Assembly: GCA_003215335.1 (NCBI GenBank)
Contig: QCKM01000008.1
Coordinates: 1-64,000 of the forward strand
From: Prochlorococcus sp. AG-409-P01
Lineage (GTDB): Bacteria; Cyanobacteriota; Cyanobacteriia; PCC-6307; Cyanobiaceae
Length of the DNA stretch: 64,000 bases
Reading direction: 5' to 3'
Position numbers and translations under genes: made by a program. Positions 1 to 9,179 of this stretch are shown here, in pieces (positions within the stretch are counted from its first letter, which is position 1; the number at the start of each line of letters is the position of its first letter). The notes below the pieces were generated by a model, which was not told where the DNA came from, searched no databases, and was given only the letters and a program-made list of their open reading frames with translations.

Positions 1-2844
1 TCCAATGGAAAAAGAGTTGTTTTTGAGATTTTTGATTACTTGTTTTATTGCATTGGAAGCATTTGTCTGAAGATGAGACATATATTCTGTTACTTGTTGA
101 TTTCCGTTGATGTGAGCTAGTTTTTCAAGCTCATTTACTCCTAATAGATTTGCTGCGACTTGAGCATGAAGATCAGCAAATAACTCAGAGGGATTGCGAG
201 GGGGGTTTTCATTGTTCGATATATGCCTTTCCCAGGCCGAGAGGTCATGGCTACCATCTATTACAAATGTTTCATTCCTAAGGAGGAGGCCTTCGTCTTC
301 AATAGTTCTACTAAATGGTGGCATAGAACCAGGGGTTATCCCACCGACATCGGCATGATGCCCTCGGCAGGCTATGAAATATTGAGGAGTCTCTAAACCT
401 GCAAAAACAGGTGTAATTGCTGTGATATCCGGTAGATGGGTGCCGCCATGAAATGGGTCATTTGAAAGGACTGTTTCTAAAGGACGAAGTGCAGTCCTTT
501 CAGAGTTGTTTATTTGATCTAGTAGGTCGATTACAGATTCACCCATAGAGCCCAAATGCACGGGTATGTGAGGAGCGTTGGCAACTAACTCACCTCTTGC
601 ATCAAAAATTGCACAGGAGAAATCCAGTCGTTCGCGAATATTTACTGAACGACTTGTTTGCCGTAGTCGTTCCCCCATCCTTTTTGCGATTCCACTAAAT
701 CTGTGGTGAAACAATTCAAGCAAAATAGGGTCTGGTTCACTTTTGAGAAATGAGATTGGCCGAATTCTCTTTTCTTGGCTTGATCTTATTTTTTGTAATA
801 GGACATTTTTATCGGCATCTATTGATGCAATCCAACCGGGATCTAAAACAACTGTACTTGTTGCTTCTACAATAAGAGCAGGCCCTTCAACTGGGAGATT
901 TATGGGAAGGCATTCACGCTTGTAGCAAGGAACTGTTTCCCAACCATGTTTTGGCCAATGCACCTTTACGTAACTAGGCTTGCCAACATTCCTGCTTATT
1001 GGTTTTGCCGTTGTTTCAAGTCCAATACCTTGAGGAGCCAATACTTCTACTTCAATTCTATCAACTACTAACGACTCATTGCGTGGTGAAATATAACCAA
1101 ATCGTTCTTTATGCGCAGCTTCGAATAGCTTTATTAAATGATTTACCTCCATGCCATATTCAAATTTGATCATCAGACCATTTTCACTTGATTTGTATCG
1201 AATTTCTATTCTTGAAATGCACTCAACCTTGCCATTTTTTTCTACGTTTGAGGAATAACTACTTTTTACTAGTAGTTTTGTTGCCTTTGTCTCTTGTTCT
1301 TGGCGTAAATTTTCAAGACTTATAAGTAGTTCCTGAGAAAGTTCTTTACGTATATTTGTGGTTTGGAATTGATTTTCACGTGCAATTCCAATTCCAAATG
1401 CTGAAAGCACGCTTGCCAATGGGTGTACCAATATTTTGTCAAGGCCTAATTGGCTTGCTAGACGACAAGCATGTTGTCCTCCTGCACCTCCATATGAAAC
1501 AAGTGTCCCTCCTCGTATGTCATGGCCACAGAGTAAAGAAACTTGTTTAATTGCATCGGACATGTGCTGTTCAGCAATTGATAAAGCACCTTCTGCCATC
1601 TCTTCTGGTGAACTTCCTAAAGCGTTGGCTAGGGTTTTAAACTTTTTTCTAACAATCGAAATGTCTAGCTTTTGATTTGAATGTTCTCCTAATACTGCTG
1701 GAAATGTGTTGGACTGTAGTCGGCCAAGCAATAGATTCGCATCGGTAATGGTCAATGGTCCTCCTCGTCGATATGACGCGGGCCCAGGATTAGCTCCTGC
1801 AGAACGAGGGCCTACTTGAAGTCGCCCACCACTTGTATGAATTATCGATCCACCTCCAGCTGCAACTGTATGAATTGGCATTCTTTTTGCCAGCAATTTG
1901 TGTCCTGACACATCAGTCTCTGAATCCCTTTCCCAGTGCATGCCTTGATTACCAGGCAGACAAAATACATCTGTAGACGTTCCTCCCATATCAAACCCCA
2001 CTAATGCTTTTTTAGTAAGGCCTGAGGCTTCTGCAGTTGATATGGCTCCAATCATGCCTCCTGCCGGTCCTGAAAGAATTGTATCTTTGGCAAGAAGAAT
2101 GTTTGGCTTCACTAGCGAGCCACTTGAAGACATAACATGCATTTGTGTTGACGTTCCTATTGAATTGACTACTTGTGATAAGTAGTCCATCAATACAGGA
2201 TTAACTGTTGCTTCTACCAATGTGGTTTGTCCTCTAGGGATAAGGCGAGGGAGCGGAGTAATCTCATGAGAACAAATTATCGTTTTAAATCCGATTTCAG
2301 CTAAGGATTCTTTTAAATGGAGCTCATGATTAGGATTTTTGTATGAATTTAGAAAAGCAATTGCACATGAATGATTGGTTTCAATAAATTCTTTTAGTGA
2401 TTTAGATAGGCTGTTATTGTTGATTTTTATAGGCTCTATTTCTATGCCATCTGCATCTATTCGTCCTGGGACTTCTATGATCGTATTTGCAATAAATGAT
2501 GAACGATGAATATTTAGTTCGAATAAATCTGGTCTGTGCTGGTCACCAATTCGTAATAGATCTCCTAGGCCATGATTGCAAAAAAGGACAACAGGTTTTC
2601 CACTTCCTTCTAATAAGGCGTTTGTAGCCACAGTTGTTCCAAGGCGCAATTCGGTTATAAGACCAATTGGGATGGCATCAGTTTGATTGATTCCCAGGAT
2701 TTCTTTAATCGCATTTATTGCTGGGTCTTTGCTATGACCTTCTTGTTCAGATAGTACTTTTCGAACTATATATTCACCATGTGAATTCACTCCGATCAAG
2801 TCAGTGAACGTTCCACCTCGATCAATCCAAAACTTCCACTTCAT
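1..2844 (-). CDS. 5-oxoprolinase / N-methylhydantoinase (HyuA-HyuB fusion), 3' end cut by window edge
   Basis: The frame is open from an ATG at 2844 (MKWKFWIDRGGTFTDL) to the left edge, about 948 codons, so the C-terminus is missing. The N-terminal half is HyuA-like: RGGTFTD and TTVATNALLE near the start, then GFDMGGTSTDV near residue 280, both typical of the actin-like ATPase fold. The second half is HyuB-like, with ACRGHHADVGG and GITPGSMPP near residue 820. Fused HyuA-HyuB proteins of about 1200 residues are ATP-dependent 5-oxoprolinases or hydantoinases that open cyclic amides; in cyanobacteria this probably recycles 5-oxoproline to glutamate. The exact substrate cannot be read from the sequence. 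It stands alone and is divergent from the next gene. Confidence 0.9.
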   Translation of the reverse strand, partial: MKWKFWIDRGGTFTDLIGVNSHGEYIVRKVLSEQEGHSKDPAINAIKEILGINQTDAIPIGLITELRLGTTVATNALLEGSGKPVVLFCNHGLGDLLRIGDQHRPDLFELNIHRSSFIANTIIEVPGRIDADGIEIEPIKINNNSLSKSLKEFIETNHSCAIAFLNSYKNPNHELHLKESLAEIGFKTIICSHEITPLPRLIPRGQTTLVEATVNPVLMDYLSQVVNSIGTSTQMHVMSSSGSLVKPNILLAKDTILSGPAGGMIGAISTAEASGLTKKALVGFDMGGTSTDVFCLPGNQGMHWERDSETDVSGHKLLAKRMPIHTVAAGGGSIIHTSGGRLQVGPRSAGANPGPASYRRGGPLTITDANLLLGRLQSNTFPAVLGEHSNQKLDISIVRKKFKTLANALGSSPEEMAEGALSIAEQHMSDAIKQVSLLCGHDIRGGTLVSYGGAGGQHACRLASQLGLDKILVHPLASVLSAFGIGIARENQFQTTNIRKELSQELLISLENLRQEQETKATKLLVKSSYSSNVEKNGKVECISRIEIRYKSSENGLMIKFEYGMEVNHLIKLFEAAHKERFGYISPRNESLVVDRIEVEVLAPQGIGLETTAKPISRNVGKPSYVKVHWPKHGWETVPCYKRECLPINLPVEGPALIVEATSTVVLDPGWIASIDADKNVLLQKIRSSQEKRIRPISFLKSEPDPILLELFHHRFSGIAKRMGERLRQTSRSVNIRERLDFSCAIFDARGELVANAPHIPVHLGSMGESVIDLLDQINNSERTALRPLETVLSNDPFHGGTHLPDITAITPVFAGLETPQYFIACRGHHADVGGITPGSMPPFSRTIEDEGLLLRNETFVIDGSHDLSAWERHISNNENPPRNPSELFADLHAQVAANLLGVNELEKLAHINGNQQVTEYMSHLQTNASNAIKQVIKNLKNNSFSIG

Positions 2845-3118
2845 TAGACTCGTTCCAAGGTGAAACATTCCTATGAGCACTTCTTCTTAGTAGATGAAGT
2901 GTTTTCCTTAAAAGCCTATACCTTGTTTTTGCTTCTAAGGGTTAAAAACTTGAACGCCACATACCCATAGTGCTTTTGTTAACCCATTGCGGCACGATTC
3001 AAGGAGTTTCTTTGAGGGCACTCTTCTCAGAAAGGGCAAATCTATTAAATATGTTTCTTGTGAAATTGCTCTCTCTCTAATTCGAATCAGCATGTAGTTA
3101 GTAATTGCCACTCTTGAG

Positions 3119-4633
3119 ATGGGCCTCAACTTTCGAGAGTTGCAGCAGCAACTCCAGCAAGATTGGGCTGAAGGTTGTACTACTTCTAATAGCGAGTACG
3201 ACTTGTTGGTTGTTCCTTCCTTGAGTTTGGAGCAACGTGAAATGGAATTAGTTCGAGGGGTCCACCATTACGAGGAACGCCAATTATTTGCTCTTACAAG
3301 ATTACGCTTCCCAGGGGTGCGAATGGTTGTGGTTACAAGTACCCTTCTCCCTGATTTGGTGGTGGATGCTGTTTTGGAACTTTTGCCTGGGGTTCCGACA
3401 GCTCATGCTCGTCAAAGGCTCAGACTATTTGATACTGACGATGCTTCTCCTAAACCTCTGACTGCAAAACTGCTTGAAAGGCCCGCCTTGCTTCGCAGAT
3501 TGCGGGACCATCTTCGCCCAAATAAGAGCTTCATTACTTGTTTTAACGTTACCCCTTTGGAGCAAGAACTTTCAGAAAAACTTCAAATACCTATTCTTGG
3601 CTCTTCTACTGATTTGTCCTATTTAGGTACTAAAGCAGGAAGTCGTGATTTATTTAAACGATTAGATGTCCCTCATCCTCCTGGGACAAATTTAGTTTTT
3701 AGCCTTACGGATTTAGCAGAGGTTTCAGCAGACCTTTGGGAATCGGAGCCAACTATTGAGAAAGTAGTGGTCAAGCTTAATGAAGGGTTTAGTGGCGAAG
3801 GCAATGCAATATTAGATCTATCTCAATTGAAATTGAATGATTTCTCTTCAAGCCAGCGAAGGAGAAAACTGCAACAAGCTCTTGAGCAAATAGCTATGCC
3901 AACTGAATGTTGGTTGGATTTGCTTGTTGCCCAAGGTGCTTTGGTTGAAGCATGGGTTGGTCCAAAGTCACTTGCTTCCTCAAAAAAGGTTTGCTCTCCA
4001 AGTGTTCAGGGCACGATTCGCCCAGGGGATTCTCCTCAAGTTGCGATTCTCTCGACTCATGAACAGGTATTAGCTGGACCCCACGGACAGACCTATCAGG
4101 GATGCAGATTCCCAGCTGATGAACCATATCGAAAGGACTTGATGCATTATGGAGAATCCATTGGTCAGGCACTAGCTTCGGAGGGTGCTTTGGGCCATTA
4201 CGCGATTGATTTTGTCGCTTATGTAGAAAATGATAAATGGAATTTGCAAGCCATTGAAATTAACCTTCGGCAAGGTGGGACAACTCATCCATATATGGCT
4301 CTTTGCCACACCACTAGTGGACATCTAAATCCAAGTAATGGGCTTTTCTTGGCTCCAAATGGCCAAGAACTTTTTTATGAGGCGACAGACAATCTTTGTG
4401 ATCCGAGGTTGCGAGGATTATTGCCCTTTGATCTATTAGATATTGTTGCGCGAGCAGGATTGCATTTTGACCCTGCTCAACGTCGAGGGAGTCTTTTTCA
4501 TCTCCTAGGTTGCCTTAGTGAATTTGGCAAGCTTGGAATGACTTGTATTGGTCATAGCCCTTATGATGCTCGTATGGTTTATGAGGCCACAGCTGAGCAA
4601 CTTTTAAAAGGTGCAGCTGGACAAGGGGATTAG
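3119..4633 (+). CDS. ATP-grasp protein, PGM1-related peptide-ligase type
   Basis: This 504-residue protein resembles the conserved cyanobacterial family annotated as peptide ligase PGM1-related or carboxylate-amine ligase. The central part carries ATP-grasp features: a KVVVKLNEGFSGEG nucleotide-binding strand and loop near residues 218-231, and a YAIDFVAY...EINLRQGGTTHP metal-binding segment near 360-395. The start MGLNFREL is the first ATG, and its upstream region is shared with the divergent hydantoinase gene. Such enzymes join a carboxylate to an amine through an acyl phosphate; the substrate in picocyanobacteria is unknown. No partner gene is adjacent. Confidence 0.8.
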   Translation: MGLNFRELQQQLQQDWAEGCTTSNSEYDLLVVPSLSLEQREMELVRGVHHYEERQLFALTRLRFPGVRMVVVTSTLLPDLVVDAVLELLPGVPTAHARQRLRLFDTDDASPKPLTAKLLERPALLRRLRDHLRPNKSFITCFNVTPLEQELSEKLQIPILGSSTDLSYLGTKAGSRDLFKRLDVPHPPGTNLVFSLTDLAEVSADLWESEPTIEKVVVKLNEGFSGEGNAILDLSQLKLNDFSSSQRRRKLQQALEQIAMPTECWLDLLVAQGALVEAWVGPKSLASSKKVCSPSVQGTIRPGDSPQVAILSTHEQVLAGPHGQTYQGCRFPADEPYRKDLMHYGESIGQALASEGALGHYAIDFVAYVENDKWNLQAIEINLRQGGTTHPYMALCHTTSGHLNPSNGLFLAPNGQELFYEATDNLCDPRLRGLLPFDLLDIVARAGLHFDPAQRRGSLFHLLGCLSEFGKLGMTCIGHSPYDARMVYEATAEQLLKGAAGQGD

Positions 4634-4792
4634 ACTAACAAATTAATTTATTAGAAAGGATTTGATAAGCTGAATGCTCTATTTTTAATTTAGATTGAAA
4701 AATAAATTCTATAACAACCTTTTTTGAATTTGAATAATAATTGCCTATCTAATAGAGGCATTATTTCTCATTAATTAAAATCAACTTATAGC

Positions 4793-4827
4793 AAAAAAAA
4801 GCCTCGCCAGAAAGGCGAGGCTTTTTT
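4793..4827 (-). terminator. Intrinsic terminator of pcb copy 1
   Basis: A perfect 8-bp stem (4801-4808 GCCTCGCC with 4814-4821) has a 5-nt loop and is flanked by an A8 run on the left and T6 on the right. It can therefore act in both directions: for the pcb gene on the minus strand and possibly for the convergent ATP-grasp gene. The stem is nearly the same as those after the other three pcb copies. Confidence 0.85.
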
Positions 4828-4878
4828 GACTGTTTACTTATACTCTATTTATTAGTCAATAGAGTAATTGAAAAAGTA

Positions 4879-5964
4879 TCAGTCATTAAGGGTAACGGCT
4901 GTGCTATCTAAGTTTTGAACAGCTGTTGCAATCCTCTTGAAGTCAAAGCCCATTGCACGAATGGCGTGCCATAGGTGACCTTGAATAAAGAAGAATCCAA
5001 GGTAGTAATGAACATTTGTTAGCCAAGCTCTGGAGGTGTGACCAGTCACCACTCCATCCATGTTTCCAGTATCTATCCAATATGGAGAGATGCCAAATTT
5101 GAGAGCCAATGGTTCGCCATACCAGGCCTCTGGATAAACAGTGGTGTTAGTTGCGCACCAGAAAGCAGCAACAATTGCCATCCAGCCAATACCAGCTAGC
5201 GACCAGGAAAGAACAGCTTCAGCTGAGAGAACATTTTTCCCTTTGAACTCGGTGTATTCACCAATTTGCTTGGTTGCAATGTGGAATGCACCACCACCTA
5301 TTTGGAAGAAAGCCAAGAATGCATGTCCTCCCATTACGTCCTCAAGGCTATCGATGGTAAGGAAGTCAAACTGGTGGTTCCAAATTTGAGTCAAGTCGAG
5401 GTTGTAATTAACCTGACGGATAGCTTCGATTGCAGGGTCGTAGATGCCGTGAACTCTGGCCCATTCAACAAACCAGATATTCGCAACACCAAAGAAAATC
5501 AGGTGATGACCAAGAATGAAAGTCTGGTTGTCGGGGTTATCCCATTCAAGTTTGTACCTTGCGGCTTGCCTATGTTCTGGGCGATCAGCTGCAAAAAGTC
5601 CTGAGCTGTTTTGAGTGTCTTCGCTGAAGACCAAGGAATGCAATAGTGCAGCTCCTCCATAGACCATGGAGAAGATCAAGTGGAAAATACCTATTGTGGC
5701 AACTCCTGCCCCGGTCCAGACTCCAGCTTCGTCGAAGCCAATGCCTATAGACGCCAGATGGTTAATGCTAACCATTCCTTGGTGCCCCATTGGAACCGAA
5801 GGGTCATAGCGAGCAAGCTCCCAAAGGGTGTTTGCGCCAGCTGTGAAGCTAATTATTCCTGTATGAGCAACGTGCGAGCCAATGAAACGGCTTGAGCGGT
5901 TGGTCACTACAGAATTACCAACCCACCACCCGTAGGTGGGGTCTGGATTTCCATAGGTTTGCAT
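4879..5964 (-). CDS. pcb: Prochlorophyte chlorophyll a2/b2-binding antenna protein Pcb (copy 1)
   Basis: This 361-residue protein belongs to the CP43/IsiA-like six-helix antenna family. It starts MQTYGNPDPTYGWWVGN, has the family signature KLEWDNPDNQTFILGHHLIF near the centre and SLEDVMGGHAFLAF in the lumenal region, and ends after the last helix (QGHLWHAIRAMGFDF), with no long CP43-type lumenal loop. Pcb proteins bind divinyl chlorophyll a and b in the thylakoid membrane and pass energy to PSII or PSI. An insert around residues 120-133 (SEDTQNSSGLFAADRP) is longer than in the neighbouring copies. It has its own promoter block, leader and terminator, so it is probably transcribed alone. Which photosystem it serves cannot be decided here. 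Confidence 0.95.
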   Translation of the reverse strand: MQTYGNPDPTYGWWVGNSVVTNRSSRFIGSHVAHTGIISFTAGANTLWELARYDPSVPMGHQGMVSINHLASIGIGFDEAGVWTGAGVATIGIFHLIFSMVYGGAALLHSLVFSEDTQNSSGLFAADRPEHRQAARYKLEWDNPDNQTFILGHHLIFFGVANIWFVEWARVHGIYDPAIEAIRQVNYNLDLTQIWNHQFDFLTIDSLEDVMGGHAFLAFFQIGGGAFHIATKQIGEYTEFKGKNVLSAEAVLSWSLAGIGWMAIVAAFWCATNTTVYPEAWYGEPLALKFGISPYWIDTGNMDGVVTGHTSRAWLTNVHYYLGFFFIQGHLWHAIRAMGFDFKRIATAVQNLDSTAVTLND

Positions 5965-6075
5965 AATTTAAGAGTGCAAGGCGGAAATACGCTTCGAAGA
6001 CTACACTCAATTGGGCTCGCATGGCAAAGCGGTTCAGCATCCGTAAAGGTCTGCGGCACAAGGGTTTTACCCTCT
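5965..6075 (-). promoter_or_regulatory. Conserved pcb leader (copy 1)
   Basis: This leader contains the 46-bp core at 6013-6058 that is base-for-base identical upstream of all four pcb genes, plus well-conserved flanks. The core lies 49 nt before the ATG. An AGGGT...ACCCT hairpin sits at its upstream edge. It lies between the promoter-like block near 6123 and the start codon, so it should be 5' untranslated RNA. Confidence 0.7.
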
Positions 6076-6122
6076 GTCATAAAGCGGCTTTTTTATAGGA
6101 GCCGTCAAGGCTTCTGTAAAAA

Positions 6123-6149
6123 CCAATATTGTCACTGCCTGACTGGGTT
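6123..6149 (-). promoter_or_regulatory. Promoter-like block of pcb copy 1
   Basis: Read on the minus strand, an ACCCAGTCAGG box is followed by GACAATATT as a possible -10. The same arrangement recurs about 160-165 nt upstream of each pcb start. The transcription start is inferred, not seen. Confidence 0.5.
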
Positions 6150-6532
6150 CTAGACGAATGTTCGCAAAGCTATGAGCCTGAACAACTCAAAATTTATCAG
6201 CTGAGAATTTTTACTTTCTAAATCATTTTTTTACATCTCACTCCACAAACCCTTCTTGAAAAATTGTTTTTGAATAATCTTTCACCTTAATTACAGTAGA
6301 AAGGTTTCTTCTTAGACCAAGATTTCTTCGATGTTGCTGGTTTGGGTTAAGGAGATCTGCTTGTTGGATACCTCTTTAATGACTCTTGCAATCAATTTTG
6401 GTTCCAAAGCTATAAACCCATTTTTAACAACCTTTACTTAATGCGACTCTGATTCAAGTGAAGCCTTGGTATGACAGCATTTGTCTGATCCAATAATCAT
6501 CATTAACGTAATTAGAAAAAATTAGTCAAAAA
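6150..6532. other. Intergenic stretch between pcb copies 1 and 2
   Basis: About 380 AT-rich bases lie upstream of the pcb copy 1 promoter block and downstream of copy 2. I see no convincing ORF, tRNA or repeat in it. Distant upstream control sequences are possible but not recognisable. Confidence 0.5.
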
Positions 6533-6559
6533 AAGCCTCGTCATTTGACGAGGCTTTTA
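6529..6559 (-). terminator. Intrinsic terminator of pcb copy 2
   Basis: Stem GCCTCGTC (6536-6543) pairs with GACGAGGC (6548-6555) around a 4-nt ATTT loop. A run of A on the left gives the U-tract for minus-strand transcripts. Confidence 0.85.
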
Positions 6560-6609
6560 TGAGATATGCAAAGGATTTGCATTATTCAAATCCTCAATAG
6601 GATTTGTGT

Positions 6610-7671
6610 TTAGCCTTCTGATGTGGCTGCTGTGAGTCCACCTATAGCTTTTGCTATCCGGCGGAAGTCAAAGCCCATTGCACGCAGTGCATGCCACAGG
6701 TGTCCTTGGATGCAGAAGAATCCAAAGTAATACTGAACATTTGTTAGAGCCGCACGTGTTGTGTGACCTAGGAAGTAGTTGCAGTCAGATAGGTTGCCTG
6801 TGTCAGACCAGTAAGGAGAGATGCCAAATTTGAGTTCTAATGGCTCTCCGTAAAATTCGACTGGAAAAACAGTGGTGTTAGTAGCGCACCAGAAGGCAGC
6901 AATGATGCCCATCCAGCCAAGCCCAGCTAGAGACCAAGAAAGAACTGCCTCAGCGGACAAAAGGCCTGATCCTTTGAATTTGGTGTATTCACCAACTTGC
7001 CTGGTTGCAATGTGGAAAGCACCTCCGGTTATCTCAAGGAATGCCAAGAAGGCATGACCTTCCATTACATCTTCAAGACTGTTGATTGAGAAGAAGTCAG
7101 TTTGGTGACTAAATATCCGCGCGAAGTCACCATATCCTGGGAAGACTTGTCGGACAGCTCCGATTGCAGGGTCATAGATTCCATGAACCCTTGCCCATTC
7201 GACAAACCATATAGAAGCAACACCTAAGAAGATCAGGTGATGGCCAAGGATAAAGGTCAGGTTGTCTGGGTTGTCCCATTCAAGTTTGAACTTTGGAGTA
7301 TTTGGAAGAGGACCTTGCTGTAAGTCAGCATCAAAGAAAAGTGAGTGCAAAAGTGCTGCGCCCGCGTAGACCATTGAGCAGATCAAGTGAAAAATAGCTA
7401 TGAAGCCAACATTTTCACCAGTCCAAACTCCAGCACTGTCGAATCCAATTCCCATTGAGGCCAAATGGGCCAAGTAGATTGAACTCTGATGCCCCATTGC
7501 GATTGATGGGTCATATCGTCCAAGCTCCCAAAGGGTGCTTGCACCCGTAGCGAAACAAATTAATCCTGTGTGTCCAACATGAGAGCCAATAAAACGGCCT
7601 GCCTTGTTGGTCACTACAGAATTACCAACCCACCACCCGTAGCTGGGGTTTGGATTTCCATAGGTCTGCAT
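6610..7671 (-). CDS. pcb: Prochlorophyte chlorophyll-binding antenna protein Pcb (copy 2)
   Basis: This 353-residue Pcb/IsiA-like protein starts MQTYGNPNPSYGWWVGN. The open frame extends 33 codons further upstream, but that stretch is the conserved leader, whose reading frame differs between copies, so the ATG at 7671 is the start. It keeps the family core FKLEWDNPDNLTFILGHH and SLEDVMEGHAFLAF; the Glu in VMEGHA replaces the Gly of the other copies. The region around residue 175 (GAVRQVFPGYGDFARIFSHQ) departs from the RQVNYNLDL seen in the other three, so this is the most divergent copy in the lumenal loop. It is a thylakoid antenna protein; its photosystem partner is unknown. Confidence 0.95.
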   Translation of the reverse strand: MQTYGNPNPSYGWWVGNSVVTNKAGRFIGSHVGHTGLICFATGASTLWELGRYDPSIAMGHQSSIYLAHLASMGIGFDSAGVWTGENVGFIAIFHLICSMVYAGAALLHSLFFDADLQQGPLPNTPKFKLEWDNPDNLTFILGHHLIFLGVASIWFVEWARVHGIYDPAIGAVRQVFPGYGDFARIFSHQTDFFSINSLEDVMEGHAFLAFLEITGGAFHIATRQVGEYTKFKGSGLLSAEAVLSWSLAGLGWMGIIAAFWCATNTTVFPVEFYGEPLELKFGISPYWSDTGNLSDCNYFLGHTTRAALTNVQYYFGFFCIQGHLWHALRAMGFDFRRIAKAIGGLTAATSEG

Positions 7672-7782
7672 AATTTCTAAGAGTGCAAGGCGGAAATACG
7701 CTTCGAAGACTACACTCAATTGGGCTCGCATGGCAAAGCGGTTCAGCATCCGTAAAGGTCTGCGGCACAAGGGTTTTGCCCT
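7672..7782 (-). promoter_or_regulatory. Conserved pcb leader (copy 2)
   Basis: The invariant 46-bp core lies at 7722-7767, 51 nt before the ATG. Flanks match copy 1 almost completely from the core to the start codon. A GGG...CCC hairpin follows the core on its upstream side. Confidence 0.7.
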
Positions 7783-7827
7783 CAGAGACTCAGGGATTTG
7801 TCAGATATTCGGGTCATGCCATTCGTT

Positions 7828-7857
7828 AAAACCCTTATCACCACTCCCTCACTGGCG
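7828..7857 (-). promoter_or_regulatory. Promoter-like block of pcb copy 2
   Basis: On the minus strand a GCCAGTGAGGGA box precedes GATAAG as a -10 candidate, about 162 nt before the start codon. It is the weakest match of the four blocks. Confidence 0.4.
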
Positions 7858-7931
7858 TTTTAAAGAGTTCATGGTCATCCATTTCTATATCAATTGTTTT
7901 TGGCAAGATCGTTAATCCTGTTTAACAACCT

Positions 7932-8112
7932 TTAGAAGAATGCAATAACTTGTCTTTTTTTTCGACATTTCACCACTAATGCTTCTGCCTCCTCAGGATT
8001 TAGGTACCCATAAACATCCTATTTTCCGTTATTACGAGCTATATGGCTCAGGTAGGGTTTTCCTAAACCATTGATTTGCTGCCACAATTGCCTCACTAGT
8101 AATTTCAATCAT
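7932..8112 (-). pseudogene. Decayed small gene inside the pcb cluster
   Basis: From an ATG at 8112 one frame reads MIEITSEAIVAANQWFRKTL and stops after PEPYSS. A shifted frame then reads DVYGYLNPEEAEALVV and on to QVIAFF with a stop at 7932-7934. The 181-bp total is one base over a multiple of three, and an extra amber codon lies just before the DVYGYL part. This fits a small protein of about 60 residues broken by one indel and one nonsense change. I do not recognise the family. It could also be chance, because the pieces are short. Confidence 0.4.
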
Positions 8113-8285
8113 TTTTTCTCGCTTTTGCACGTAAGATCATTTTCTGTTCTGATCCAAAAAACCAGTGAGGGCTGAAATTCTTGTATTTTCAACCAACTGA
8201 TTTCTTATAGATTGGTTTTTTTCGATTTAAATGGTGGTAGATGCCTAATCAATACTGTTGGTAGTTTTTCTGTCTCTCGAAGCGT

Positions 8286-8495
8286 ATGAACAATCATTGG
8301 GACAAAATTTTTCAACAAAAGTCACTCCCCTTCAACGAGCTGCCACCAGTCAGTGCTGGAATCATTTGGGCAATGCTAGTTGGTTTGATAGTTCTGATAC
8401 TTGCTGTTTCAGCATCTATAAAGCTTCGTCTTGATTACAGCAAGAGAACTGGCCAAGCTGGTGTCCCGCAAAGAACTATCTCTAAAGGCTTTTGA
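8286..8495 (+). CDS. Small single-helix membrane protein, unknown
   Basis: This 69-residue protein has a soluble N-terminus (MNNHWDKIFQQKSL), one strongly hydrophobic helix at about residues 25-44 (AGIIWAMLVGLIVLILAVSA) and a basic tail, so the tail is probably cytoplasmic. I do not recognise the family. It is the first of three small plus-strand genes set between divergent pcb copies, which hints at a thylakoid or antenna role, but that is only context. The ATG is the first in frame. Confidence 0.6.
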   Translation: MNNHWDKIFQQKSLPFNELPPVSAGIIWAMLVGLIVLILAVSASIKLRLDYSKRTGQAGVPQRTISKGF

Positions 8496-8551
8496 AACAT
8501 TTATGAGCTTCGCTTTTGAAGATGCAAATTTAATCGTGATTTTTTTGAAGA

Positions 8552-8755
8552 ATGGCTGAACTGATTGAATCATTGTCAAAACTTGATTTGGGCAGAGCCC
8601 TTTTGTCCATTGCACTATTCATCGGTTGTTTGGGATTTGTTGCTGTAATTTTCAGATCTATAGAAATACCCATAAGGATTTACTTAGACAAGAGGAAGAA
8701 GAATGCTGCTACCTCCTCGCTTGAGATAGAGGAGAAAGGCTTTGAATCAAAATGA
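8552..8755 (+). CDS. Small single-helix membrane protein, unknown
   Basis: This 67-residue protein has one hydrophobic helix near residues 17-36 (LLSIALFIGCLGFVAVIFRS) followed by a charged tail with a DKRKK cluster. A GAAG ribosome-binding-like sequence lies a few bases before the ATG. It is 56 bp downstream of the previous small membrane gene on the same strand, so the two are probably transcribed together. Function unknown. Confidence 0.6.
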   Translation: MAELIESLSKLDLGRALLSIALFIGCLGFVAVIFRSIEIPIRIYLDKRKKNAATSSLEIEEKGFESK

Positions 8756-8953
8756 ATGGGTCTTACGAGCGTTCTTTGAATACTCTTGCCCTGTCTTGGA
8801 TCTGAGCTCACGAAAATCTTGAAGAGGTTGAACTTGTTCAATAAATTGGGTTTATCTGTTTTCAAGATGCAACAGAGACTCCCTTGCTGGCACGCTTCTG
8901 GTTTATAAATACCCTCACAATCAAACTTCGGCCATCAAAAGGCCCATTTATTA

Positions 8954-9148
8954 ATGATTGATTTACACCACATTATTGATTTCGCCACCCAGCTGCCTCA
9001 TCCATCTGACATAGGTTTAATAAAGCCATCCGGTGGTTTCAATATTGCAGCTGCTCTTTGCGGCTTGGGAGCAGTCTTTGGTGCTTCTCAATTCTTCTAT
9101 TATTCAGATGATTCAAAGAGGGTAGACCCTTGGGCCAAGCCTGATTGA
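8954..9148 (+). CDS. Small membrane protein, unknown, followed by terminator
   Basis: This 64-residue protein starts MIDLHHIIDFATQLPHPSD and has one glycine/alanine-rich hydrophobic segment at about residues 30-47 (NIAAALCGLGAVFGASQF), then an acidic/basic tail. The pattern resembles small photosystem subunits in size and layout, but it matches none I know. It closes the three-gene plus-strand group inside the pcb cluster and is followed by a clean intrinsic terminator. Confidence 0.6.
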   Translation: MIDLHHIIDFATQLPHPSDIGLIKPSGGFNIAAALCGLGAVFGASQFFYYSDDSKRVDPWAKPD

Positions 9149-9179
9149 GAATTATTTTTTATAGAACAAAATTTCCTAT

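Noticed and set aside
2935-3129. 64-codon minus-strand ORF between the hydantoinase and ATP-grasp genes
   Set aside because: It lies in the shared upstream region, overlaps the ATP-grasp start and has no recognisable protein pattern.
6013-6058. tRNA gene on the plus strand at the pcb leader core
   Set aside because: The D-arm-like and anticodon-like stretches do not fold into full stems, and there is no T-arm or matching acceptor end in any of the four copies.
7672-7770. 33-codon N-terminal extension of pcb copies 2 and 3 (MCRRPLRMLNRFAMRAQ)
   Set aside because: It is the conserved leader read through by chance; the same DNA is in another frame in copy 4 and closed in copy 1.
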